A stretch of DNA of 64,000 nt, taken from NCBI RefSeq assembly GCF_039536745.1, contig NZ_BAAAZE010000003.1, forward strand, positions 1 to 64,000. Direction: 5' to 3'. Below are positions 1 through 6,751 of this stretch, one piece after another. The position numbers and the translations under genes were made by a program. The notes beneath the pieces were generated by a model. The model worked only from the letters and a program-made list of their open reading frames with translations, was not told the origin of the DNA and did no database searches. The stretch comes from Actimicrobium antarcticum. GTDB taxonomy: Bacteria; Pseudomonadota; Gammaproteobacteria; Burkholderiales; Burkholderiaceae_D. Each line of letters begins with the position of its first letter. Position 1 is the first letter of the stretch.

Positions 1-912
1 CCTGGTAACCGAACGTCGAAACGCGCTGGGCGGCTCCGGTACTTTCAGCGACGCTGATGCCGGTCAGTAGCGTCGGATGCCGGGTATCTTCGTAATGGTA
101 CTGCCGCTCGGTGTGATTTGGCAGGCGCACCCGGACCAGATTGGCCAGCAGGGCGGATTGCACGCTGACCGAGCCAGTCGGCGCAGTACTGCCATAGTGA
201 TAATCAAAGCGCCCGACCGGGCTGTCGATGGATTGCACGCCATTGAAGCCGGTACGGCTGCGCGCTGTCTTGCGGTCCGGATAGTTCAGCTGCAGCTGCC
301 GGCCCTGCGGATCAGTGACCTGGATCAGCAGGCCCGCGTTGTCGTACAGCAGGCTGACGAATTCGCCGGTGGGCGCCGTGATTTGTTCGAGCTTGCGCTG
401 GTGATTGAAGCGCCAGACCTGGCCATCATGCCGTTGCCAGACAAATTCATCGCCGCGACTAGTGCGCAGGATTTCGATGCTGCCGTTGGCCGGATCGCTG
501 GTGCTGCAGAGTGACCGGTTGAGCGGGTCACGGTTGAAGATGATGCGGTGACCGTCGGCTTCGATCAGCTGGAGCGTGTTGCCGACGGCAATCAGTTCGA
601 CTTCATACGATAAGCGCCAGCCGCGTCCGACCAGGCCATTCGGGACGTTCGGTGTACCGAATGCGCTGTTGTAGTGTCGTACGATTTCCAGGCCGAGCAC
701 ACCTGGCAGGGCTGGCAAGTCGGTGTCGCGCTGGTACTTGTTGCCGGTGATGAGGTTGATCGGATTGCCGGCACAGGCGACGCCCGGATTGCCGGCGGTG
801 GGTGCCGTGCATTGCCGGGTTTGCTTGTTCTGCGCGTGCACTGGGAACGCCGCCAGTAGCGCCATGAGCAGCAAAATACACAGCGCGCGAACGTGGGAAA
901 AAGTCGATGTCA
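1..912 (-). CDS. Secreted RHS-repeat protein, N-terminal part (runs off the window)
   Basis: Reading the minus strand from the ATG at 912 gives 304 open codons to the window edge with no stop. Residues 1-27 form a signal peptide (hydrophobic LCILLLMALLAAF, then PVHA before QN). Around residues 47-62 the motif CAGNPINLITGNKY is typical of the DUF6531 domain that opens many RHS/YD-repeat proteins. YD-like segments follow (LLYDNAGLLIQVTDPQG, FDYHYG). RHS proteins form large shells that often carry variable C-terminal toxins, but that end lies outside the window, so no toxin claim is possible. The gene starts 57 bases after the stop of the TadE-OmpA gene on the same strand and is probably cotranscribed with it. 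The family call is firm; length and function are unknown. Confidence 0.85.
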
Positions 913-969
913 TGGCGGCGAGTAGTCGGTCGGATGTCGTGTCGAATGGAGGGCAACGAGGCCGCCCGC

Positions 970-2181
970 TTAGGGATTGAGAGTCACATCGACCCGTCGG
1001 TTTGGTGCCAGGCAGCGTTGCAGCGCGACGCCGGTCTGGCCCGCGCATTGCGCCAGTTCCACCTTCAGATTGGCCGCGCCATGTCCGGTCGCACGGATCG
1101 GCAAGCCCGACAGGCCGTGGCCGAGCAAGTAGGTCCTGATAGTCTGGGCACGTGCCGCTGACAGCGCCAGATTGGTCTTGTCGTTACCGATCTGGTCGGT
1201 GTAACCATCGACGCTGACCGAGGTATAGCCACCCGCATTGGCTGAGGCAATCAGCGTGTCGAGTTGCGTCATGCCGGCTGCGGTGAGCGTTGCCTGTCCG
1301 AAGGCGAACGTGATATCGCCCGGGACGACGACGGTGACCGGTATCGGGTCAGGACAGATCGGACACACGCCACCAGTGCAATTGCCACCGGGTTCGGTCG
1401 GGCTCGGATTACCTGGAGGCGATGTGTTGCATGGCGGTGAAGTACAGCCCGCCGGCGGTTGCGTCACTGGTGGCGGATTGCCCGTGTTGCCAGGGTCGGC
1501 GCCATTCCCGGCACCCGGGCCGGAGAGGTTGTTTCCCTCGATCGCGTCCGACTGCATCTGCACCATCACATCGGTGACGACCGGAATGCGCCCTGCACGC
1601 AGCAGCGTGGTGCGGATGCCGCTGGTGCCGTCATCCTGCAATTGCAGCAAGCCCAGATAGAGCTGCCCGACCAAGGGCACTTGCGGTTTGTAGCCGGTCG
1701 TGATGCGCAGCTTGAGCAGGTTGGCATCCTGGATGCTCTGGCCCGATTGCGTGCCGATCACGGCTGTTCGGGTTTGCTGGCCGCTGTTCGGAATCACGCG
1801 TTTGCCGTTACCGACGCGGGCCTGTAATGCCGCGACATTGAAGTCCTGAAAGCTCTCGGTGGTGGGATTGCGTATCTCGACTTGGGCGTGGGTCTGGATA
1901 TCGGCGAGCGCCCGGGCGGCCGATGCCGCAAGCGCTGCCGGATTGGTGCCGCCGCCGTAGAGTGGCGCCAGCGCGGTGGCGTAGGCATGTTCGATTGTGG
2001 TCAGGTTGGCGTGGCCGGTGCTGCCGGCACGGGCCGCCATGAAGCTGGCGTGGTTGTAGTGGTTCCTGGCGAAAAACACCAGGCCGTACTGGAGGACTGC
2101 CAATCCGATCAGCGTGATGACAGGACCAATCACGATGAATTCGATCATTGCGGAACCGCGACGGGAGGTCAGGGAAGTCAT
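970..2181 (-). CDS. TadE-like pilus-assembly domain fused to an OmpA C-terminal domain
   Basis: 403 aa. The N-terminus (SRRGSAMIEFIVIGPVITL) is a TadE/TadG-like leader with one membrane helix at about residues 12-34. A Pro/Gly/Cys-rich linker occupies about residues 225-285 (TSPPCNTSPPGN). Residues 288-403 are an OmpA/MotB-type peptidoglycan-binding domain with SVDGYTDQIGNDKTNLALS, an LSxxRA-like helix and the terminal NRRVDVTL. TadE proteins are minor pseudopilins of tad systems; OmpA domains bind peptidoglycan non-covalently. The fusion suggests an envelope-anchored, pilin-like protein, which is inference. No other tad genes are visible. It lies directly upstream of the RHS gene. Confidence 0.8.
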   Translation of the reverse strand: MTSLTSRRGSAMIEFIVIGPVITLIGLAVLQYGLVFFARNHYNHASFMAARAGSTGHANLTTIEHAYATALAPLYGGGTNPAALAASAARALADIQTHAQVEIRNPTTESFQDFNVAALQARVGNGKRVIPNSGQQTRTAVIGTQSGQSIQDANLLKLRITTGYKPQVPLVGQLYLGLLQLQDDGTSGIRTTLLRAGRIPVVTDVMVQMQSDAIEGNNLSGPGAGNGADPGNTGNPPPVTQPPAGCTSPPCNTSPPGNPSPTEPGGNCTGGVCPICPDPIPVTVVVPGDITFAFGQATLTAAGMTQLDTLIASANAGGYTSVSVDGYTDQIGNDKTNLALSAARAQTIRTYLLGHGLSGLPIRATGHGAANLKVELAQCAGQTGVALQRCLAPNRRVDVTLNP

Positions 2182-2624
2182 GTTTCAGAATGGAAGTCGC
2201 GCCAGCAGACGCAGGATGTTCCGGTAGTTGATGACGCCAACTATCGGTTGTTGAATGCTACCGGCGACTCCGGGAGTTCTTCATCACGGCGTGCAAATTG
2301 AGGTGCTGGCGTGGTCGGGCGCACAACGTTTTTATGCGAAGGGCCAAGCCGGGTGATCTGCGGTGATCAATGCCGGCACTGACGATGGACCTGCTGCGGT
2401 GGGTCGCCTGGAAGAAATGCCAAGGGAGGCACCCGATGCCGCACGAAAAGTTTCTGCCGCGCCACGCAGGCGTCATCGAACCAAACACCTGAACGGCCAG
2501 CGTCATTGCGTCGTGCGCGTTCGCCAGACACCGAACCCGTTAGCGCAGGTTGACGGCATTCCCGTATTGATCCACCCTGCCTGCTTCCTACGACTTCTGC
2601 CGCTCCGCGCGGCACGCCTCATCC
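2182..2624. other. Gene-free spacer between TadE-OmpA and mscS
   Basis: About 440 bases between divergent genes. Short open frames exist on both strands but lack a convincing Shine-Dalgarno or recognisable domain. Presumably it holds both promoters, although no clear -35/-10 pair was found. Confidence 0.5.
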
Positions 2625-3488
2625 ATGAATGAACAACTCAAACACCTGCTCGACGTCCTGCCCGGTTACCTGCTGAACTACAGCCTGAATGTCGTCGGTG
2701 CCCTGATCACGCTGATCGTCGGCTACCTGGTGGCCGGCTGGCTGGCGCGGCTGATCGACCGGACCATGGCCCGGTCACACAAGATCGATCCGGTGTTCCG
2801 CTACATCCCCGGAAAAATCATCCGCATCGCCATCCTGATCTTCACGCTGGTAGCTGTGCTGAACCGTTTTGGTGTCGAGACCACCAGCCTGATCGCAGTG
2901 CTCGGTGCCGCCGGCCTGGCGATTGGCCTGGCCTTGCAGGGCACGCTGAGCAATGTGGCGGCCGGCGTGATGATCCTGTTTTTTCGGCCGTTCAAGATTG
3001 CCGACGTGGTGCAACTGGATGGCCAGACCTACATCATCGACGCGGTCGGTTTCTTCATTTGCAGGGGTCACCTGCCGGACGGCCCTGCGGTCTTTATTCC
3101 GAATTCAAAAATCTGGGGCCAGACCATCGTCAACCTCTCGGTGACCGATAACGACATCCGCCGCATCGATGAAAATTACGGCATTGCCTACAGCGACGAC
3201 ATCGGCGCCGCACTGGCGATCCTCAGGCAGATCGCCGCCGACGAGCCGCGCATCCTCGACACGCCGGAGCCGCTAATCAAGGTCGACAAGCTTGGCGAAA
3301 GTTCGGTCAATATCCTGTTCCGGGTATGGACCAAGCGGGTCGACTGGTGGGATACCAAGATTGATCTGGTGCAGCGGTGTAAGGAAGCGCTTGAGGCGGG
3401 TGGGTGTTCGTTGCCGTTTCCGCAGCGGGATGTGCATCATTTTCATGAGGCGGCGGTGGTGCGGAAGACGGGGGCGATTGAAGGGTGA
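2625..3488 (+). CDS. mscS: Small-conductance mechanosensitive channel, MscS family
   Basis: 287 aa, almost the size of E. coli MscS. Three membrane helices are visible at about residues 18-40, 65-81 and 87-120. The third is Gly/Ala-rich (AVLGAAGLAIGLALQGTLSN) as in the MscS pore helix, and is followed by RPFKIADVVQLDG at the start of the beta domain. The cytoplasmic cage follows (FIPNSKIWGQTIVNLS) and the protein ends after LPFPQRDVHHFHE, a typical MscS tail. It would act as an inner-membrane tension valve releasing solutes on hypo-osmotic shock. No strong ribosome-binding site precedes the ATG. A decayed copy of its tail lies at 3861-3953. Confidence 0.93.
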   Translation: MNEQLKHLLDVLPGYLLNYSLNVVGALITLIVGYLVAGWLARLIDRTMARSHKIDPVFRYIPGKIIRIAILIFTLVAVLNRFGVETTSLIAVLGAAGLAIGLALQGTLSNVAAGVMILFFRPFKIADVVQLDGQTYIIDAVGFFICRGHLPDGPAVFIPNSKIWGQTIVNLSVTDNDIRRIDENYGIAYSDDIGAALAILRQIAADEPRILDTPEPLIKVDKLGESSVNILFRVWTKRVDWWDTKIDLVQRCKEALEAGGCSLPFPQRDVHHFHEAAVVRKTGAIEG

Positions 3489-3533
3489 CGGCGGGTGCGG
3501 GTTGCGGGGTTTGCGCTCTGAATACCGCAAGCA

Positions 3534-3583
3534 GGGTCAGAGTAATTTTCGCGGTGAAGCATTGCGAAAAAAAACTCTGACCC
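3534..3583 (+). repeat. REP-like palindrome 1
   Basis: Ends GGGTCAGAGT and ACTCTGACCC form the outer inverted repeat; TTTTCGC and GCGAAAA form an inner one around GTGAAGCATT. About 50 bp, able to fold into a long hairpin. Confidence 0.85.
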
Positions 3584-3699
3584 TGGTTGCTGATGATGTG
3601 GTTTGCGGCGGCTGGCAAGAGCGGATTCCGTGGAAGTGAGTTACTGCGGCTGGCAAGCGCGGGTGGTGATGAACCCGCAAGCTGCAAACGCCAGTTTCC

Positions 3700-3749
3700 G
3701 GGGTCAGAGTTTTTTTTCGCAGGGTTATCGCGAAAATTACTCTGACCCC
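3700..3749 (-). repeat. REP-like palindrome 2 (opposite orientation)
   Basis: Reverse complement of the family, with loop ATAACCCT on the minus strand. It pairs with element 1 to make a BIME-like unit. Confidence 0.85.
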
Positions 3750-3860
3750 GCAAACGGATTGCGGAGTGCCGCCGTCGCATACCGATAACTGCAGGCACGA
3801 TCAGTCAGCCGGCTTGCGAAGTTCACACTGCCAATACCAGGAGCAGGATCAGCTGGCAGA

Positions 3861-3953
3861 TTGCCGTTTCCTCAGCGCGATGCGCATCATGCTCATGAGA
3901 CGGGAACGGCGCGAAAAACGGCAACGATCGATCGAAAGGCATCAGGATAACCG
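3861..3953 (+). pseudogene. Relic of an mscS C-terminus
   Basis: The plus strand reads LPFPQRDAHHAHE here, almost the same as LPFPQRDVHHFHE in the intact mscS tail, which begins exactly 450 bp upstream (3411). DNA identity is obvious over about 45 bases; then the frame runs to a stop at 3951-3953. There is no start codon. It looks like a duplicated or displaced end of the channel gene, left beyond the REP insertion and just touching the 3' end of hipA on the other strand. Confidence 0.7.
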
Positions 3954-5285
3954 CCGCGCCTTGCGCTTTTTGCGCGAGGCCAGCAACGGCGACTCACCGA
4001 TGCGTTCGCTAGCAACCGGTTCGGCTGCCTGCGGTAGGGCGATGCCGGCACGCCTTGCGTTATCGACCAGGTCCGGCACGACCACCGTGACCCGTTCACT
4101 AAAACGCTGCAAGCCCTCATTCCATTCCCGGATCATGGCCGACCCCACCGGGGCAAATCCGGGCCGTTCGCGGATGTGGTGCAACAGATCGGGAAACACG
4201 CTGGCCACGGCCTCGCACACGATGCCGACCAGCTCGCGCTGGCGCGCCGGGTCAATGTCCAGGTGCTGCTGCAGGAAGCGCCACAATGCCTTGCCCGGGT
4301 TCCAGCTCTTGCGACCATCGATGTACATGCCGGGCGGATTGCGGGCATAACGGTCATACGCCCGAATGGTCAGCATGTCGTAAATCGGTGCGACCCGAAC
4401 ATCCTCCAGATCGGAGTACAGCAGCGCCAGATTCTTGGTATGGCAGTCGGCGTTACCCAAGGCGAAGGTCAGCAGCAACGTCACCGCAAGCTGTTCCTGC
4501 GATTGCTGGCGCAGCCGGTCCGGAACCCACTGTCGCACCAGCCGTGCCACACGCTCCCAGGTCGACTGATACTTGTCGTCGGGGTTGAGGCCGAGCAGGC
4601 TGCAACAATCTTCAAAGCCGAGTCTGCGTCCGGTCTGTGGATCGATGTCAAAACGCTCCACGACCAGCACCTGACCATCCTCGGAGACCTGCGTTGCCGG
4701 AGCTGCAAAACCCGTACGCCGCGCCACTTCCATGCAGAGATGTTCATTAAGCGCGAGGAAAGGCATGTGCTCCGAACTTCCCTTGACGAGATAGCGCTCG
4801 GTCGGCAAGGTGCCTTTGCGAAACAGCTTTTTTGCTTCCGGCGACAGGAATTTCGGTACGACGCCAGAGACACCGGAACTGGCGTAATCCCGCATCAAGG
4901 TCAGGAATACCTGGGCCGACGTGTCGCCATGCAGCAGCGGCTGCAACTCCAGTGCAAGGTCCTTGCGCAACAGCACTTCTCCGGCCGCAACCTGCACCCG
5001 ACCGATCGTGTTTTGTCCGGTGACCGCCAGCAGGTCGAGCGGACTGGCGCCCAGATGCGGGCCAAGCTGCTCCTTGAGCAACAACAGCAAAAACCCCTCT
5101 GGCAGGCTGACCCGAAAAAACGGATGCAACTCCGGCCACGGCAGGCTGGCCGGCTGAACCGGCATCAGCAACGATACAAAATCGTCGGGCGCGGCATCGT
5201 GCCGATACGTCAGATGATGGACAAAGCCATCGGTATGACTGAGCGTGGCCACTACCTTGCCATGGACAAAGACGTTCAGGATCAT
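3942..5285 (-). CDS. hipA: HipA-family serine/threonine kinase toxin
   Basis: 447 aa. The N-terminal subdomain (VFVHGKVVATL, residues 5-15) and kinase lobe match HipA. Ser/Gly-rich SSGVSGVVPKFL is the P-loop-like segment; YLVKGSS holds the probable ATP lysine. GNADCHTKN (D280) is the catalytic NxDxHxKN-type motif, and IYDMLT (D303) the metal-binding Asp. Known HipA phosphorylates glutamyl-tRNA synthetase and induces growth arrest; this target is assumed from the family. The ATG overlaps the hipB stop by ATGA, so translation is coupled. The Arg/Lys-rich tail (SRKKRKARRLS) is notable. The gene appears intact. Confidence 0.93.
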   Translation of the reverse strand: MILNVFVHGKVVATLSHTDGFVHHLTYRHDAAPDDFVSLLMPVQPASLPWPELHPFFRVSLPEGFLLLLLKEQLGPHLGASPLDLLAVTGQNTIGRVQVAAGEVLLRKDLALELQPLLHGDTSAQVFLTLMRDYASSGVSGVVPKFLSPEAKKLFRKGTLPTERYLVKGSSEHMPFLALNEHLCMEVARRTGFAAPATQVSEDGQVLVVERFDIDPQTGRRLGFEDCCSLLGLNPDDKYQSTWERVARLVRQWVPDRLRQQSQEQLAVTLLLTFALGNADCHTKNLALLYSDLEDVRVAPIYDMLTIRAYDRYARNPPGMYIDGRKSWNPGKALWRFLQQHLDIDPARQRELVGIVCEAVASVFPDLLHHIRERPGFAPVGSAMIREWNEGLQRFSERVTVVVPDLVDNARRAGIALPQAAEPVASERIGESPLLASRKKRKARRLS

Positions 5286-5560
5286 CGCGAATCAGGGCCG
5301 ATATTGCGTGACTGTTTGCGTTCTTCCAGGACATCGGCCAGCGTCGGCCGCTGGCCAGCCTTGACGAATGCCAGCTCGTATCCCATCGCATGCGCCAGTC
5401 GCAGCAGCTTGCCAACCGAAAAATCATTACCCCGACCGCGCTCGAAACGCGACAGCGCGGTTTGCTGCATGCCGACACTGGCGGCAACATCGCTTTGCGT
5501 GCGGGCAGTGTTTTCGCGCAGGTGCTGGAATTCTGCGCCGAGGTCTGGAAGAGTTTTCAT
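5282..5560 (-). CDS. hipB: HipB-like XRE-family antitoxin and operon repressor
   Basis: 92 aa from the ATG at 5560; a TTG at 5569 would add three residues. A helix-turn-helix domain covers about residues 10-60, with TQSDVAASVGMQQTALSRFERG as recognition region (split here only by position), typical of Cro/CI-type HipB proteins. It should neutralise HipA and bind the operator just upstream. The large inverted repeat at 5573-5627 supports autoregulation. The stop overlaps the hipA start by ATGA. Confidence 0.9.
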   Translation of the reverse strand: MKTLPDLGAEFQHLRENTARTQSDVAASVGMQQTALSRFERGRGNDFSVGKLLRLAHAMGYELAFVKAGQRPTLADVLEERKQSRNIGPDSR

Positions 5561-5572
5561 CGTCAGCAATTT

Positions 5573-5627
5573 ATGCGTTAAATGATATAAAAATAGGTTA
5601 TTTTTTTAAATATATCACTTAACGCAT
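5573..5627. promoter_or_regulatory. hipBA operator/promoter palindrome
   Basis: Left arm ATGCGTTAAATGATATA (5573-5589) and right arm TATATCACTTAACGCAT (5611-5627) are inverted and match at 16 of 17 positions, separated by 21 AT-rich bases. It lies 13 bases upstream of the hipB ATG in the only strongly AT-rich stretch nearby. This is the expected position of paired HipB sites over the promoter. Confidence 0.8.
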
Positions 5628-5866
5628 ACTCGAACTACTGGTTGGGTGGGGAGAGGATCAATTTTCTAGCAACAACGTCGATGTCAGTACAGTGGAAACG
5701 ACAGGATGGCGATTCGCTTGCTGCGGTCGCTGGCAGACAGCCGGATTGTCGCGATCACGCTCCGAATACCGCAAACGGATTGCGGAGCTTAGTCGTCGCG
5801 TACGGATAACTACAGGCGCGATCCGTCAGCCGGCTTGCGGAGTTCGCGCTCCGGATACCGCAAGCA

Positions 5867-5916
5867 GGGTCAGAGACATTTTCGCGGTGAAGCGTCGCGA
5901 AAAAAAACTCTGACCC
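5867..5916 (+). repeat. REP-like palindrome 3
   Basis: GGGTCAGAGACATTTTCGCG to GCGAAAAAAAACTCTGACCC; variant inner bases (ACA for TAA). Confidence 0.85.
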
Positions 5917-6069
5917 TGGTTGCTGCGGATGTGGTTTGCTGCGGCTCGAAAAGCGGATTCCGTGAGAGCGATTTGCGGCGGCTGGCAAAAGCGGATTCCG
6001 TGGAAGTGAGTTACTGCGGCTGGCAAGAGCGGGTGGTGATGAAGCCGCAAAATGCAAACGCCAGTTTCC

Positions 6070-6119
6070 GGGGTCAGCGTTTTTTTTCGCAGGGGTATCG
6101 CGAAAATGTCTCTGACCCC
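6070..6119 (-). repeat. REP-like palindrome 4
   Basis: Opposite orientation partner of element 3; minus strand reads GGGGTCAGAGACATTTTCGC and ends AACGCTGACCCC. Confidence 0.85.
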
Positions 6120-6215
6120 GCAAACGGATTGCGGAGCTTAGTCGTCGCGTACGGATAACTACAGGCGCGATCCGTCAGCCGGCTTGCGGAGTTCGCGCTC
6201 CGGATACCGCAAGCA

Positions 6216-6265
6216 GGGTCAGAGACATTTTCGCGGTGAAGCGTCGCGAAAAAAAACTCTGACCC
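6216..6265 (+). repeat. REP-like palindrome 5
   Basis: Exact 349-bp repeat of element 3. Confidence 0.85.
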
Positions 6266-6418
6266 TGGTTGCTGCGGATGTGGTTTGCGGCGGCTGGAAT
6301 AGCGGATTCCATAAGAGCGATTTGCGGCGGCTGGCAAAAGCGGATTCCGTGGAAGTGAGTTACTGCGGCTGGCAAGAGCGGGGGGTGATGAAGCCGCAAG
6401 CTGCAAACGCCAGTTTCC

Positions 6419-6468
6419 GGGGTCAGCGTTTTTTTTCGCAGGGGTATCGCGAAAATGTCTCTGACCCC
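6419..6468 (-). repeat. REP-like palindrome 6
   Basis: Exact 349-bp repeat of element 4. Confidence 0.85.
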
Positions 6469-6564
6469 GCAAACGGATTGCGGAGCTTAGTCGTCGCGTA
6501 CCGATAACTACAGGCGCGATCCGTCAGCCGGCTTGCGGAGTTCGCGCTCCGGATACCGCAAGCA

Positions 6565-6613
6565 GGGTCAGAGTAATTTTCGCGGTGAAGCGTCGCAAAA
6601 AAAACTCTGACCC
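6565..6613 (+). repeat. REP-like palindrome 7
   Basis: Begins the truncated third unit; one base shorter and with the TAATTTT form, so the array end differs from its inner copies. It has no downstream partner. Confidence 0.85.
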
Positions 6614-6751
6614 TGGTTGCTGCCGACGTGGCTTGCGGCAGTGGGCAAGTGCGAGTTGATTCGATGTGATTTGCTGCGGTTCGCAAGCGCAGGTTGTGTC
6701 ACCAAAAAAATCCATGCAACCCGCCAGCCAAACCGCGTGTTCAACAAAAAA

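Larger units (their letters stand above)
3505..3858 (+). repeat. Left copy of the paired-REP repeat unit, before hipBA
   Basis: This matches the tandem units at 5755-6630 in the same orientation. It has ATACCGCAAGCAG, a palindromic element, TGGTTGCTG, CGGCTGGCAAGAGCGGATTC, a second opposing palindrome, then CGCAAACGGATTGCGGAG. It lacks a 37-bp internal duplication present in the right-hand copies: its two palindromes are 166 bp apart, against 203 bp there. After 3800 the match decays into a degenerate start of another unit (AAGTTCACACTGCC, then GAGCAGGATCAG). Confidence 0.85.
5755..6630 (+). repeat. 349-bp tandem repeat array carrying REP pairs
   Basis: Two nearly identical units with a third, truncated unit: 5867, 6216 and 6565 mark the same point at 349-bp steps (the last one base short). 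Each full unit carries two opposing palindromes. Inside each unit a ~37-bp segment (GATTTGCGGCGGCTGG to GCGGATTCC) is itself doubled. Copies differ by only a few bases, so the amplification is recent. No credible gene is inside; open frames here are products of the repeat. Confidence 0.9.

Noticed and set aside
2258..2632. Small frames on both strands before mscS
   Set aside because: No ribosome-binding site or domain; probably spacer.
4176..5585. 469-codon open frame on the plus strand over hipBA
   Set aside because: Antisense to two well-supported genes with clear HipA/HipB motifs; its translation has no domain and typical shadow composition (Gln/Arg/His-rich).
5755..6507. Two sets of similar ~110-130 codon frames on both strands
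   Set aside because: They recur with the 349-bp repeat period and are created by it; no conserved start or domain.
5755..6630. CRISPR array
   Set aside because: Units of 349 bp with palindromes and no unique spacers; no cas genes.
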